A DNA stretch of 64,000 nucleotides, from assembly GCA_009823395.1 (NCBI GenBank), contig CM020509.1, positions 17,270,001-17,334,000 on the forward strand, given 5' to 3'. The position numbers and the translations under genes were made by a program. The number at the start of each line of letters is the position of its first letter. Position 1 is the stretch's first letter. The notes below the pieces were generated by a model. That model was not told the origin of the DNA, did no database searches, and saw only the letters and a program-made list of their open reading frames with translations. Below, one piece after another: positions 1 to 11,860 of the stretch. The stretch comes from Thamnaconus septentrionalis (Eukaryota > Chordata > Actinopteri > Tetraodontiformes > Monacanthidae).

Positions 1-620
1 CAATGTCACAGGATCAGAATATTATGCGAATAATTATTTTTTAGACAACTATGATCACTCTGTATTTTAACACAGCGAAAACAGAATTTTTGTTAGATTT
101 TAACAGTTGTTTTATCTTTATGTTTGTTTGTTTTTAACTGAATTTATGTTAATATGGCAGCTTTTGCTTAATGGTGTGAAAGTCATGTGAAAAGAGGCAA
201 TTAAAAAATAATGTATTCCACAAATATCTTCACAAAATTCATTGAATTTGTATTGTATTTCCTACCATCAGGGCAGGCTTTCGTTTTGATGTTGTACAGA
301 TCTGTTATTTCTTCACTGTTGTCCTACATGTCCGAAACAAACACATTCATATTTTTTTTTTAAATCTAATAGAGCAAATGTGACTAGAAGCCACTAGTTG
401 TTTTATTTGTTGAATACAGCTAAACTGATGTAGTTTAACTAAATGCACATTTACACAATGCTCTTCCGCATATTTAATTGGTTCTCATGAAATCGAGAGT
501 ACCGCCATTAAATTGTTTATGTTTGTCAAATTCATTTGAAAGGTTCAATTTTAAAAGATGTTCTTTTTTCAAATCAAATAAGCGTGTTCCTAGGGTGAGG
601 CGTTGTGACACACATTAGTT
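1..620. other. AT-rich upstream flank
   Basis: No open frame, RNA gene or recognisable repeat family is visible. The stretch is AT-rich with short T runs and lacks the CpG density that begins after about 620. It is best read as sequence 5' of the ablim3 promoter. An upstream noncoding exon cannot be excluded. Confidence 0.5.
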
Positions 621-1243
621 TTATTTTGAAGGGAAGAAGCGGATGAGTTTCGCTGTGGCGTTCACGGACAGTCGGGGCTGCGCGCCTTTGACAGCAGCGG
701 CAGCAGCAGAGCCGTCAGCCGGAGGAGCGTGGCTGAGCTGAGCTGAGCTGAGCCGAGCTGGAGTCAGTCAGTCAGCCAGGAGCGACAATGTGAAGCTGGA
801 ATCCGAACGAGCTGGATTGCTTTGTGGCCGAACTGCCGCCTCCTTCTCTGGGATAAAAAAAAAAATCAAATCCACACGCTGCCGCCGTTCCCACGAAGCA
901 AGAACTGGAGCTTTGTTGCTTGGATGTTTTTTCTTAATATTTTTTTTCCTGGAAAATCATTTTCCTCTTTAAATAATATTCCTCCCAGTCATATGTTGCC
1001 ATATATTTCTTCCTGGCTCACCTTGTGGAGGAATTGACTGGCACCTAGTTTGAAAGGGAGTGGAGCGGGAGAGCATCGCTTTCCCCGATTTTTTTTTTCA
1101 CCCCCCATCGATGTTCGTTTTATTGTTGTTTTTAATGACACACCTCGGAAGGAGTAAAGTGCTCCGCGAAGACCCCGCATCGCTTTATGGGATTATTGTC
1201 GACGAAGGCGCTTTGTTTTTAAGATAAGAGCTCGTTGGGCATC
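620..1243 (+). promoter_or_regulatory. ablim3: ablim3 promoter region and 5' UTR
   Basis: Base composition changes sharply from AT-rich to GC-rich and CpG-containing at about 630, as expected of a CpG-island promoter. A short (GCTGA)n repeat at 732-760 and a start-stop pair ATG TGA at 788-793 lie upstream of the coding ATG at 1244. No TATA box is obvious and the transcription start cannot be placed. The continuous run into exon 1 suggests a 5' UTR of several hundred bases, or part of one behind an intron I cannot see. Several further upstream ATGs are present and all are followed by stops. Confidence 0.5.
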
Positions 1244-1256
1244 ATGAGTTCCAGCG
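1244..1256 (+). CDS. ablim3: ablim3 coding exon 1 (start codon)
   Basis: ATG AGT TCC AGC plus one base encode MSSS and the first base of codon 5, followed by a consensus GTAAGT donor at 1257. The ATG has A at -3. The phase-1 end joins exon 2 in frame. Human ABLIM3 also starts with a short Met-Asn/Ser-type peptide before the first LIM domain, but that N terminus is poorly conserved, so another first exon could be used in some transcripts. Confidence 0.7.
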
Positions 1257-3519
1257 GTAAGTCCGTCTGTGCGCGCGCTTCATCACTCACCTGGAGGTGC
1301 AAGGACGAAAACCCTCAACATCAGTGCTGGGTGGGGGAAAATGTTGTGTAATTGACGCTAATATGAAGAATCAAGGTTTAACCCAATTAATTCTACGATT
1401 ACCTTAATTAGCCTCGCGTACAAGCAGCTTGATTGTCAATTTCTATGCGCACAAACAGTTCGGAAAGGAGGGGAGGGAGGGGGTAGGCATGCTTTTATTC
1501 CCACGTCTCCATGAAATAGGAAATCTATTTATACCTGGAGGTCAAAACGCCGTTTGCCCCGAGTTCATCCTTACAGGCGCATTTTTGTGATTCTTCATCC
1601 ACCTAACAGCTGTTGCTCGGACCCCTTTTACCCCGTCTGCTCTCCCATCTTCCACCAGTGTGCCTGACCTCACTGGTGGGCCCACCCAGACACCCAGCCA
1701 CCCAGCCACCCAGCTGTCGCCTCCTTGTAAAAAAAAAAAAAAAAAAAAAAAAGATCCCCACCTGTCTCCCGGCACATCTGAGCAGGACTCACCCACCTGC
1801 CCTGAGGTGAGGAGCTGCAGGTTTCAGACCACGGAGCCATCAGTTCGCTCTCTGAGGATGTTTTTTTTTTTTTAGCTGGCCAGAGGATGCAAAGCACATG
1901 ATGAAACAAAAAAAAAACAAGTGTGTGACGGCCCCTGAAGGGCTTCTGGTCACACGCGCGGCCGGAACCGCAGCAGCCCCCGGGGCGCTGCTATGATGCT
2001 AGGCTGACCTTGTGTAGTGCCGGCCTGTCGGCTGTGACCCTGATCCTCCGCGGGCTGAATCAGGGCTTTCCCTCCGCTGCCCCTGTAGCTGCATGTCTGC
2101 GACTGGACGCTTTGTTGTGTTTTACGACTCGTCGCGAGGCTCACCTTTTGAACCGCGCGGGCAGGGGGGAATACTTTAAAGTTGGCGTGTCGCGTCGCCC
2201 CTCTGCGAGCCGCCACGTGCTCCTCGGCCGAACCTTCCCCACGTTGCCGCTCCAACAGGAGGGAGGGGGTGGGGGGTGGGGGGCGAGTATTCCTGCAACA
2301 TTCATTATATCCCGCCTGTCATTGTGTGGCACTGCATTATTCAGACGGTGCTCTTAACCCACTGGTACCGAGCCTTGCCTGCCTGCCTGCCTGCCTGCCG
2401 GTTGTGTTGCTGTGCATGCATGTGTGCTGCCTGCATGCGTGCGTGTGTGTCGAGGAGGAGGGGGGTTCTTTTGTGGAGCCTCGACAACCTTCCCTCAGCT
2501 GACGACGAGGTGCATGTGGAGAGCTGTCAGTAGCTCTTGTGATTTAAACACTCCAGGACTGCTCTGCGCTGCACGCACTCACACACACACACACACACAC
2601 AAACGCGCACACACGCGGCCGCACATATGTCAGCAGCTTGTCAACCTGGGGTTTTTGTAGCGCTTTGCAAATCTTCTTCTCTTTTTTTCTTTTTTTTTTT
2701 TGCGAAACGCAAAACCCCGTCCGAAGCGCGCCTTCTTCTGTTTGTTGTGTGTCGCGGGAGGCAGATGGCGGCGCGACGCGTGTCTCCAGTCTGGCGTTAA
2801 GGAAAAAACAAAATGACAAAAACACACACACACACACACACACGGACACACAAACAGACAGACGCGCAGCAGGCACGGGAGCTGAGGAAAGAGCATCTCC
2901 TCCTCCTGCGTCTCCTCTCCTCCATCCATCCATCCCTTCCAGTCACTCAGACATATGTTGCCCTCCACTCTCTCTCTCAACACTCCCAGGGCCCGGGACA
3001 CCAAGTGGCCTGTTGAGGCTGAGCGCGTAGGCTGCGTTTTCCGCTGCATTGGGTGTGATGGCCTGGAGGCCATCGACACACGCCGAGTAATTACACCACG
3101 CTCTGGCTGTCTGTCTTCATCTCCGGGGCCCTCTGTCTCTCATGGTCACTGGCTTTTATGCGTGTGTGTGTGTGTGTGTGTGTGTGTGCTGGTCACACCT
3201 CCACCCACCCCTATTTTTCCACCTGGACTGGCTCACAAGGGCCAGTTGAGCAAATACTTGAAAAGTGTTGTTTTTTTTTTCTTTATTTAGGGCTCCAGAT
3301 ACAGTAACACAATTTTTTTTTTCCCCCAATTGATGGATCAGGGCTGTTGAGGGCGGCGATAAAAACCCAAGTTGATCAATAGACTGGATTACTGGATCTT
3401 CACAGCCATGCATCACAGACAAACGCCGGCTGACTCCTCCTCTGTGTTTCTTTCTTTACAACAAACGGTCATTTTCGGATGTTTATTTTTCCTCACAGCG
3501 CAACAGGATCGGATGATTT

Positions 3520-3680
3520 CAGGGCTGCAGCTATCGAATATTTTGGCAATCGATTAGCCTGCGTTGTGTCACACTAAAAAGAGTCCGTGCGGAAAGTGAG
3601 CTTTAAATTTAAATAAAAGACGCCTAGAGGCAGATAAAATTCCTCGATTATATTTGGATCGAGGAACCGTTGCAGCCCTG
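3520..3680. mobile_element. hAT-type MITE (161 bp) with 8-bp target duplication
   Basis: The element starts CAGGGCTGCAGC and ends with the inverted copy TTGCAGCCCTG. It is flanked on both sides by the identical octamer GATGATTT (3512-3519 and 3681-3688). An 8-bp duplication and CAGGGCTGCA termini with internal ATCGATTA-type sequence are typical of non-autonomous hAT elements common in fish. It has no coding capacity. Confidence 0.85.
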
Positions 3681-4065
3681 GATGATTTATCACCTGAAAA
3701 CCTCCGTAGAGCATATTTAGCCCCGTGTTTACAGCCTCCCGTTGAAACCGATGATTTGTTGGACCTTCCAGTGGATAAAAACAAGGTGGCCTTGGACCGG
3801 GGTGGGGGTTGTCGTTACCAACCTGGAAGAGGTATCAGTCTAACTCTGGATGACTGTGTGACCCAGCGTGCCCTTTAAATCCAGGCTGACCTCTCTGATT
3901 TTAAATGGCAGTGGCACCCTCACTGCCTCACACAGGCAAATCACAACATCCTCAATGAGGTTTTTATCAGAGAGCTCGGGGGACGGACGGCGGGGGAGGC
4001 ACATTCGATCAATTTTTAATAGCACCGTCGGCTCAGTTTGGCTTTAAGAGAAGGAGCCCAGAGGA

Positions 4066-4090
4066 GACAGACAGACAGACAGACAGACAG
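4066..4090. repeat. (ACAG)n microsatellite
   Basis: About six copies of the tetranucleotide ACAG/GACA run without interruption. Intronic and likely length-polymorphic. Confidence 0.9.
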
Positions 4091-4709
4091 GGGTGCTTTA
4101 AGTGAGATTTACCTGCTGATGGTCGGGCTGGAGAGAGCTTGGAAGGGGCCAATCAGCACGAGTGCAGGAAGGGGATGAACGCGATCACTGTCACTACTAG
4201 AGAGAGTTCCCGGCACAGCGGCAGGAGGCCCGGGAGAGCAGCTGAGGCATCCCGGAGCGGGGCGTGAGCGCCACCTATAGGGGCCAGGAGAAAAGCAAGC
4301 AGGCTGCAGCCACGCAAGCGTGAAAGAAGAACACAAATAATCATTAGATAATTAAATAATTTTGAGTTTTTTGGATTGGATGAACCAAGCTGCTACAATA
4401 AGTATGTTATTAGTATAATAAGCTTTTCTTTTCACAAATAATCATTGCATCCTGGATTGCACTTATTTTTATTATTATTATTACCTTGACCCCCAAACAC
4501 TCTGTGGCGTCTTCTCGCACGATCACATCCCCCGTCTCCGCATTTTGAGGCCTTCGGCTCCGAACGTCCCGCTGCAACTGCCACAGCCTGTAAAACGAAT
4601 TCATTAATCGCACAAACACCAGTCACGGAAAGTACGTCACGCTAATTTGATTGTGCTGACATGTGTCGCAGCCGCTCCGCTCATCTGTCAGCGCTCTTTT
4701 GGCAGCTTC

Positions 4710-4711
<2 letters not shown>

Positions 4712-4740
<29 letters not shown>
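4712..4740. repeat. (GT)n microsatellite
   Basis: About 14 uninterrupted GT units followed by a G-rich stretch. One of a series of GT/CA repeats in intron 1. Confidence 0.95.
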
Positions 4741-4742
<2 letters not shown>

Positions 4743-7700
4743 GAGGAGGGAGGGAGGCAGGGAGGTAGGGAGTCAGGGGGTGAGGCGTCGTTCTGCAAAA
4801 CACATTATATGATGCTGAGACGTCAACTTTTTATTTTTTTAAACATATGATAGAAATAATTATACAGTTGAATAAGCCACGGAAAATACATTGTCACTGG
4901 TGAGGCTTTTTTTTTTTAGTATTTCTGTGTGTTTTCAGCATTAGTGTGTGTGTGTGTGTGAGTGTGTGTCTAAAGATTCCCAACTGAAGAAGATGCTGAG
5001 CCTGAGCCGGACTGATTGTCCAAACAGGGAACAGATTGATTCAATTACCCATAAGACAGTGTTCCCCAAGGACTGCGCATGATTAAAAGATAGTTATTTT
5101 TGCATTATTTATTTATTTATTTTTGCTTGGATCTTGGCCTCCTCTAATTCCCTGATTAGCAGGCCGAGTCAGAGCCAAACATCATTTATCACACCGCTGC
5201 CGCTGCTGCCGGCCCAGACACCTTAGCCCAGTAACACAGAGAACAAAGGTGGGAGACACACACACACACACACATACACACAGTTGCTGGCTCGCATATT
5301 GACACAGCACGCTCCTCATGTACAACCAGTCGGACACGCGGCTCGGCTTCGGCATATAATTAAGGCCATTTTTTTCTCCCTGTGCATTCGCAGCCGCAGT
5401 TATTGTGGTTTTTCCACGCGGCTCCTCCGTGTGGGTTTTGTGAAACATTTAAAGCCCTCGCGGGAGAGGAAATGACCAAGGCCGCATGGCACTCAGTCAC
5501 GACTTGATCCTTTCGCCTCTTTAGCTAAATTTGTCATTTTCTTATCGAGCGAATGGAAGAAAAAGGGAGGAGCTCCAGCTCTGTGCGCTGCGTCCTGGAG
5601 GCCGCCGCCGCCTCCGCCGCCGTGACCTTGGCTTCTGGGAGGATTGAGTGATCATTCAGACTGTCAGAGGCGGCCTGACCTCTCCCTCCCTCCCTCTCCC
5701 GCTGTGGCGTGACAGCGTGTTTGCGATACCACTGGACTGTATCGCCGCCCTGATGGATGCCTGCGGTCAAGGTCCTGACAGAGACCGAAGGGCCACGAGG
5801 AGGCAGGGGAGGATCCTGATTGGCCGACTGCAGTGATTAAGGCCTGTGGGTTTCCTCTGTGGTGATGATTTTCCATATTTCTCTATTTCATGAGCAGCAC
5901 GCTGGGTATTTAATATCTAAAAGATGTCTGAAGGGAAATGTCGGGAGCAGAGGTTGACTGGCTCAGTTTTGGCTGAATGTATTTGATAAGTGTTTTTCGC
6001 AGGCAAATTTCAGTTTTCAAAAGTGGAGAGCTTTTATTTAAAAAGAAACAGAACGTGAGATCTGTTCAACCCCATTGTGGCCTCTTCTGTTTTGCTAAAT
6101 TAATATTGGCTCCTTAAAACAAGAAGAGGATGTTTCGTCTCTCTTCCTGCCTCCCCTACCTGCTCTATTTGTGGCTCCGCCTTGGAACACTGTTCACTCC
6201 CTAGTGATTGGCCAGTTGCTTTCTGCTTGCGCTAGCTAGCAGGCAAGATGGCGACTAGCACTTATGTGATGAAGCCTGGATCACGTAAAAAAAGAAATGA
6301 AAATGCAGAGGCTTTGACTTGTGATGTAGGAAGCCGTCCCAAATCTGAACAGCTTGTTTCAGCACAGCAACATGGGAAAAGCCAGCATGTCTAGAAAGTA
6401 AGTTGTCATTTTTCGGACTCGGTGTGTTAGTTGGAATGCCAGTAAAGCAAAAAGACGTGTTATACAGCTGAAAAAGTCACTTTTTTAACATGAAACTCTT
6501 TAAGTTTCATGTCTCCCTGCTTGTTATGGAAGCAGACCAAGAAGAACCAACCAGCAGATCAACTGATCCTGCAAACCTGTTTCCATCAAACATATTTGCG
6601 CATCAGCTCTGATTTGAGCAAGACTAAAACCACCTCAGCTGACATAATTACCAAGTTGCTTCAAGTTGTTTCCACAGTCGTCGTTCCTCTTCCTTTTGAT
6701 TCTTCCTCACTCACCCGTCATCACTGATCACCCGGCGTCCCTTGTCGCTGAGTTTTCTAGCGTGTTCCTCCCTGGAGGCTGTCAGGTCAGGGGCAGAAAT
6801 AGCAGCAGCCTCCCTGGTCCCCGGGAACCCTGACCTACCCTCTGTTCTCAGCAGCTCTCTGCCCCGGGGCTGTGTTCTCGCCGGGGCCCTGGCCACTGAT
6901 TGGGAGTCAGTGGATTACACCTGTAGTCTGGCTGCCATCATTAGGGGAATGACTCAACACCTCAGCGTGGGAGAGGAACGGGAGCTCAGTTAAAAGGCTC
7001 AGACAGGGAGAGCTTGGCTGCGTTCACTGAGAATCAGCGCTCTGACACAGTTTGATGCAGTTGCGTAATGCTTCGGGGCCGTCAGCTGATTGTGAACATG
7101 GAATCTCTGGCAAGGCGCTGCTTCTTTTTTTTTTTTTTTTGGACTGGTTTTTATTTAGCTCATACAAGTTTAACAACCATGAATGCATCAATAATAAGAG
7201 GATTAGTCATAAAACACCCCTTTTCATTTGAAAATATAGAGGACACAATTGCCATAATGATGTGATAGTATTTATGAAGTATAGAAATGTATCCACAATA
7301 ATTAAATCAATATTGTTTAATTATTTAGAATTTTATTATAATTTAATTACAATTTTGTGGTGGGGAAATCCGAAGTGTAAAAAGCAAATCAGGTAAACTT
7401 CAAATTGCCTGCAGGTAATATTTTAGGAGAGTGATTCAGCTGAAGAGCCGCCGAGTGAAAAGCCAACCAGCTGTTACTGAAGGCTGACAGTCCGTCTTCT
7501 TAATGTTACCTTTTTCTCTTCAGAACAAAGTCTGGTCTTTGTGAATGCATTACAGAGAGCCGGGACAGCATTGGAGGCACAGTGTTTTTCCACACTGTAC
7601 AGATTTACACACATTAAGTAAAGCTCCCTGCCTCATAATTTCACACTTCACGCCCAGTTTGGTCCACTGTTTTCCATCCCATCTCCAAACTGGTGAGGAA

Positions 7701-8644
7701 TTCCAGCTGCGTCCATTCTGTCAGGTTTTCTTCATCTTATTACAAACTGATCTCCATCTTGGCAAACGTGGATATTTATCGCAACTTCTTTCCTTTTTCG
7801 AAATCATTTTTATTCAGGCCCATTGGCTAGCTTTTTCGTTCAGCTTCCCTTTTGTACTGCTAATTTAATCAGCTTTTCCAGATGGTTTCAGCGCGCTGGA
7901 GATTTGTTTACGGCCAAATGCAGAAGGTCAGTGTCTAACTTACGGTCCCGGGCGATTCCAGTCGGCCCAAACCCACACGCACGCACGCTAGGCGAAGACA
8001 GGCGGGGCAGTGGCTCCTGGCAGTGCTGCCAGCATTGTGAGCGAGACAATGAACTCACAGTGACTTGAGTGTGGGAGATCCGAAGCAGGAATCAATCCCG
8101 CCTGCGTGTTTTTCCACCGCCGTCCCCAGCAGGAAAATAAACAGCTGAAGCCGAAGTTGCCGTGCAAGAGCGGACACTCACGCGCTCGTAATGTACCTTG
8201 CGCTACACGCACGCACACATTTTCCCCAAAGGTTTGGCAGCAGGCTGGCAGGCGGGCGGAGGGAGCTCAGGCCGCGAGGCGTGCAAAGCCGCTGGACTTT
8301 TTTTTTAAGTGCTTGCAAGTCCTTCAGGATTCATCCGGTGCGCCGGAATAAGTAGCTCTGTCACGCTAGCGCCTGCGCTAGTGGCGCCCTCGCTGAAGCA
8401 GCACTTCAGGTAGCTATTTAGGTGGCAGTCTTGGCTATTACACGCCTTCAACACAGTGTAGGGGCCACTCGGATGCTCCTTGAGGACGATGGAGGCAAAT
8501 GAGAGGCCGTGAGCTCAGCAGTCTTGCTTGTTTGATGCGAGTTATCGCTGCTCTGGCTGCGCAAGAAATTGGAATTTTAGGCTCGATCAGCGCAAGAGAT
8601 CTTAGTAAAAATTTCTCAAATGAGCTATCACCAGTTAGAATCAT

Positions 8645-9017
8645 TCATTCATCCATCTTCTATACCCGCTTATTCCAATTCAGGGTCACGGGGGTCTGCT
8701 GGAGCCTATCCCAGCTGTCTTAGGGCGAAGGCAGGGTACACCCTGGACAAGTCGCCAGTTCATCGCAGGGCCACATAGAGACAAACAACCATTCACACTC
8801 ACATGCACACCTACGGACAATTTAGAATGTTCAATTGACCTCACATGCATGTTTTTGGAGTGTGGGAGGAAGCCGGAGAACCCGGAGAGAACCCACGCAG
8901 ACACAGGGAGAACATGCAAACTCCACACAGAAAGGTCACAGGCCCGGGCCCCGGAATCGAACCCACGACCTTCTTGCTGTGAGGCGGCAGCGCTAACCAC
9001 TGCGCCACCGTGTCACC
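8645..9017 (-). mobile_element. tRNA-derived SINE (V-SINE-like body), copy 1
   Basis: Read on the minus strand it begins with a tRNA-like head holding an A box (TGGCGCAGTGG) and a B box (GGTTCGATTCC). It continues through the teleost SINE body (TTTGCATGTTCTCCCTGTG type), then the V-SINE-like block GGCTCCAGCAGACCCCCGTG, and ends in a short TGAA repeat. A perfect 14-bp duplication, CCAGTTAGAATCAT, flanks it at 8631-8644 and 9018-9031. This shows target-primed insertion and a fairly recent event. Confidence 0.9.
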
Positions 9018-9868
9018 CCAGTTAGAATCATCTATCACCTTAAATTCTTGCAGGTTAAAGCATTTGTGATGCTGTTAGCGAAGGCTGTGTGTGAGAACCT
9101 GGCTTCCCTGGCAGTGTGAAATAGCTTCTGGTGCCTGCAGGAGTCTGACACCTAAACTAATGTATTATGTGATAAGAGGCTCCATCCATCCACTCTCTGC
9201 TTTTGTGCAGCACTGTACGAGCGTGAGCGTGCATACACTGTGTGTGCGCGCGTGTGTGCGCATGTGTTTGTGTGTGTGAAAAAGACAGTGGGAGGGGAAA
9301 GCCTGGAGCTTACCGAGCTCCGCTAGGTGTCAGACCTTACAGCTCAAGAACAAAGTGTTGACAGATCAATGCACTCATATTATTGTGCGAAGTGCACACA
9401 GTGCTGGCTGACTGTTCTTACGATGCAAGCTTTTGGGGCCGGCTCCTGCATATGTCCCGAGAATACTTTGGAAAAAGTCAACAATTTTGATACAACAGAT
9501 TTTAAGACCTGAAACTTAAATGGATAAAATTTTGTTTTTGCAAGTTAAGCAAAAATTTCCAAAACAATACATTTTCCAAACAAAAAATAAGCTGTGCTGG
9601 TCACTAAATTACTTGTTTCTTTAATTTGAATTAATTGCCTTTGGCATGGCTATTCTTTTATAGTTAAGATACATCCATTAGCATTAGCAACAGTTTGTCA
9701 CATGAACGGCAAAAAAAATCAGAGACTTGCCGCCTTAAGAAGGGAAGCAGTTGTTTCATAATGCATCGTCGTGTTCAGCTCGACGTCAGCATCACAGCGT
9801 AGCAGCAACTCGTTACGGCTGAGGTCGCAGATCCAACACATCCACCGTGTGTCTTTTTCTCTCTCCAG

Positions 9869-10006
9869 CAGCTCATCACCAGGGCCTGGCGGGCGCCGAC
9901 CGGACTTCCGGCCCAATCCGCTGCCAGAGATGTCGCGAAGTGTGCAAGGGGGAGGTGGTCCGAGTGCAGGAGACCCACTTCCACGTCAAGTGTTTCACCT
10001 GTGCAG
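9869..10006 (+). CDS. ablim3: ablim3 coding exon 2 (first half of LIM1)
   Basis: Residues 5-50. A small Ala/His/Gly-rich lead is followed by IRCQRCREVCKGEVVRV and THFHVKCFTC, which supply the first LIM zinc module (Cys23, Cys26, His43, Cys46) and Cys49. Similarity to the human ABLIM3 segment (CKGEVVRV and HFH..CFTC) is direct. The acceptor is CAGCAG, so the exon may start at 9869 or 9872, with or without one Ala. The donor is GTAAGA, phase 1. Confidence 0.92.
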
Positions 10007-10041
10007 GTAAGAGACAGGAGCTAAAGTGAAACCACCACTAA

Positions 10042-10516
10042 TGTGCCGTTTACACAAATACTGGTTTCTCTGAAAACGCGCAAATATTTATGTGGTTTCA
10101 GCCTTGCATTTATGGACCGCATAGACCGAAACTGCTCTTTTTCGAAAACTCCCCTCAGGGTGGATTCTTTTGAAAACGCCGCCTTGCCCAGATTCGTGTA
10201 AACGCCGAAACCGATCTTTTTTTGATCGCTGATGTCACAGATCTGTGATCTGAGGTGCTAATGTTTTTAGCAAGCTCCTGCTTCTTTAAACACGGCGTGC
10301 TTCAGGTGTTCTTCTTCCTCTACCTTCTTCAGGGAGTAAACTTGCAGCGCCACACCGGGCCGGTCATAGGTACTACATCGTTTCAGTCGATTCCAGCGTC
10401 TCCGTGTAAACTGGAATTTTTTGGTATACGGCTTTGCGTTACCGTTTCATTTTTTCCGAGTGTGCTTTCGAAAATGTGCGGTTTCTAAAAAAGTCAGTCT
10501 CCGTGTAAACGGCCCC
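10042..10516. mobile_element. MITE, possibly PIF/Harbinger-like
   Basis: Terminal inverted repeats of 14 bp (TGTGCCGTTTACAC left; right end reads as GGGGCCGTTTACAC on the other strand, 12 of 14 identical) are flanked on each side by TAA. A 3-bp TAA/TTA duplication is typical of Harbinger elements. The interior repeats GTGTAAAC and GAAAAC motifs and has no transposase. The superfamily call is inference. Confidence 0.6.
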
Positions 10517-11399
10517 TAAACTTCGGTATTTAATACTTCGGTCCCAGTCGCAGCCTTCCACGCGTACAGCCGTGGACCGACAGATGTACACACTCTCCAA
10601 TCTCTCATCCCTCTCCTTGTGAGCACGCTGTGCGCTACTATTAGCCCTCGGTGGGGATTTGGAAGGATCAGAGTTGCCTTGCAGGGGGACTTAGGTTCCT
10701 GCTGAGGTGGCCCTGCCAACTCAGCTCTTCCCTCAGTTGTGACTCGGCAGCCTAATGAGACGCGCTGCTTCAGGTGAGCATGGGCGACCTACAAGTTGCA
10801 CATAATCGCACGTCATGCAGGAGCAGCGCGGAGGGTTTTTCCCTCGATGGACATGACATTTCAAATGAGTGGCTTGTTTCGTATAAAGTTGTCCTGGCAG
10901 TCTTTCTCAGCACCATGCAATGCATTCAAAGTCCGACACTTTCATCACGCATGACTTACTATCCTGCAAAACTTTGTACGTCACCAGAAAAAAACAGCAT
11001 CGTTAGCCCCGTGTTTACACTCTCCCACAAAAAAATGCGTCACAGAGGGCGGAGCAAACACCTGATTGGGAATCGTTACGACTAATCTGCGGATTAAGAC
11101 CTTAGACCTATTGCTGTTACTAAATATTGGTGCAGAGAATTTTGCACAACCAGACACCCCTTGAAAGTGTTCATTAGTGCTTGATGTTCAAGATTGTCGA
11201 GTTTGCATGGACAGCGCCACCATCCGTACGTTTGTTTTGACACTTTTCATTTTCATCTTTTAAAAAGACACAAAACTGCCCAAAACAGATGTTGCCTGTG
11301 GCCGTGGAAACTCCGACTTTCATCTTCCCAGTAACTTTTGAGGTGACGGCAGTTCGCGTCGCAACAGCGGGGCATATTTGCTCGTCAATCTTCTGGGTT

Positions 11400-11860
11400 G
11401 CTGTTCCAGTCAAACACTCACAGAGACTGGCTGAGGGCGACTCTGCGGAGGGTCGCTGCGTGTTCCCCACGTACGCCGCTCCCGCACACACCAACACGCG
11501 TACGCACGTGGTCGTTTACCATGGCTGTGAACGGTTGCCGTGGTAACGGTGGGAGAGGGGAGGGGATTGCGGGGGGGCCCCCCCACCGGGCCGTGGTTGG
11601 TGGATATTCTCAGTATCTCTATGGTGCTATTGGCCAATCGGAAGGTGCTGTTCTAACCCCCAGAGGGAAAAAAAGGGGGAGGGAGGTGGTGGTGAAAACA
11701 GGAAGCAAGCGGTGGAGAGAAGAGGGTGTGTGTGTGTGTGTGGGGGGCCCTAAACATTACATCATAACTTGAGTGCCGACTCCCGGATGCTCCTCTCTCA
11801 CTCTGACACTCACGGCGGCGGCAGCGCGGTAATGGGAAGCCGTCATCCACCAGAGTCACG
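11400..11860. promoter_or_regulatory. GC-rich segment with X-box and CCAAT palindrome
   Basis: Within intron 2 this GC-rich block carries GTTGCCGTGGTAAC at 11534-11547, which fits the RFX X-box consensus, and the NF-Y/NFI-type palindrome ATTGGCCAAT at 11629-11638. It could be an enhancer or an alternative promoter. There is no evidence of transcription from sequence alone. Confidence 0.35.

Larger units (their letters stand above)
1257..9868 (+). other. ablim3: ablim3 intron 1 (8.6 kb)
   Basis: Non-coding. It holds many microsatellites: (CA)n at 2581-2601 and 2822-2843, (GT)n at 3161-3188, (ACAG)n at 4066-4090, (GT)n at 4712-4740 and (CA)n at 5256-5281. It also holds a hAT-type MITE at 3520-3680, a SINE in minus orientation at 8645-9017, and poly-A/T runs such as 1730-1751. 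Open frames here are repeat-driven or short and show no protein similarity that I recognise. Confidence 0.8.
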
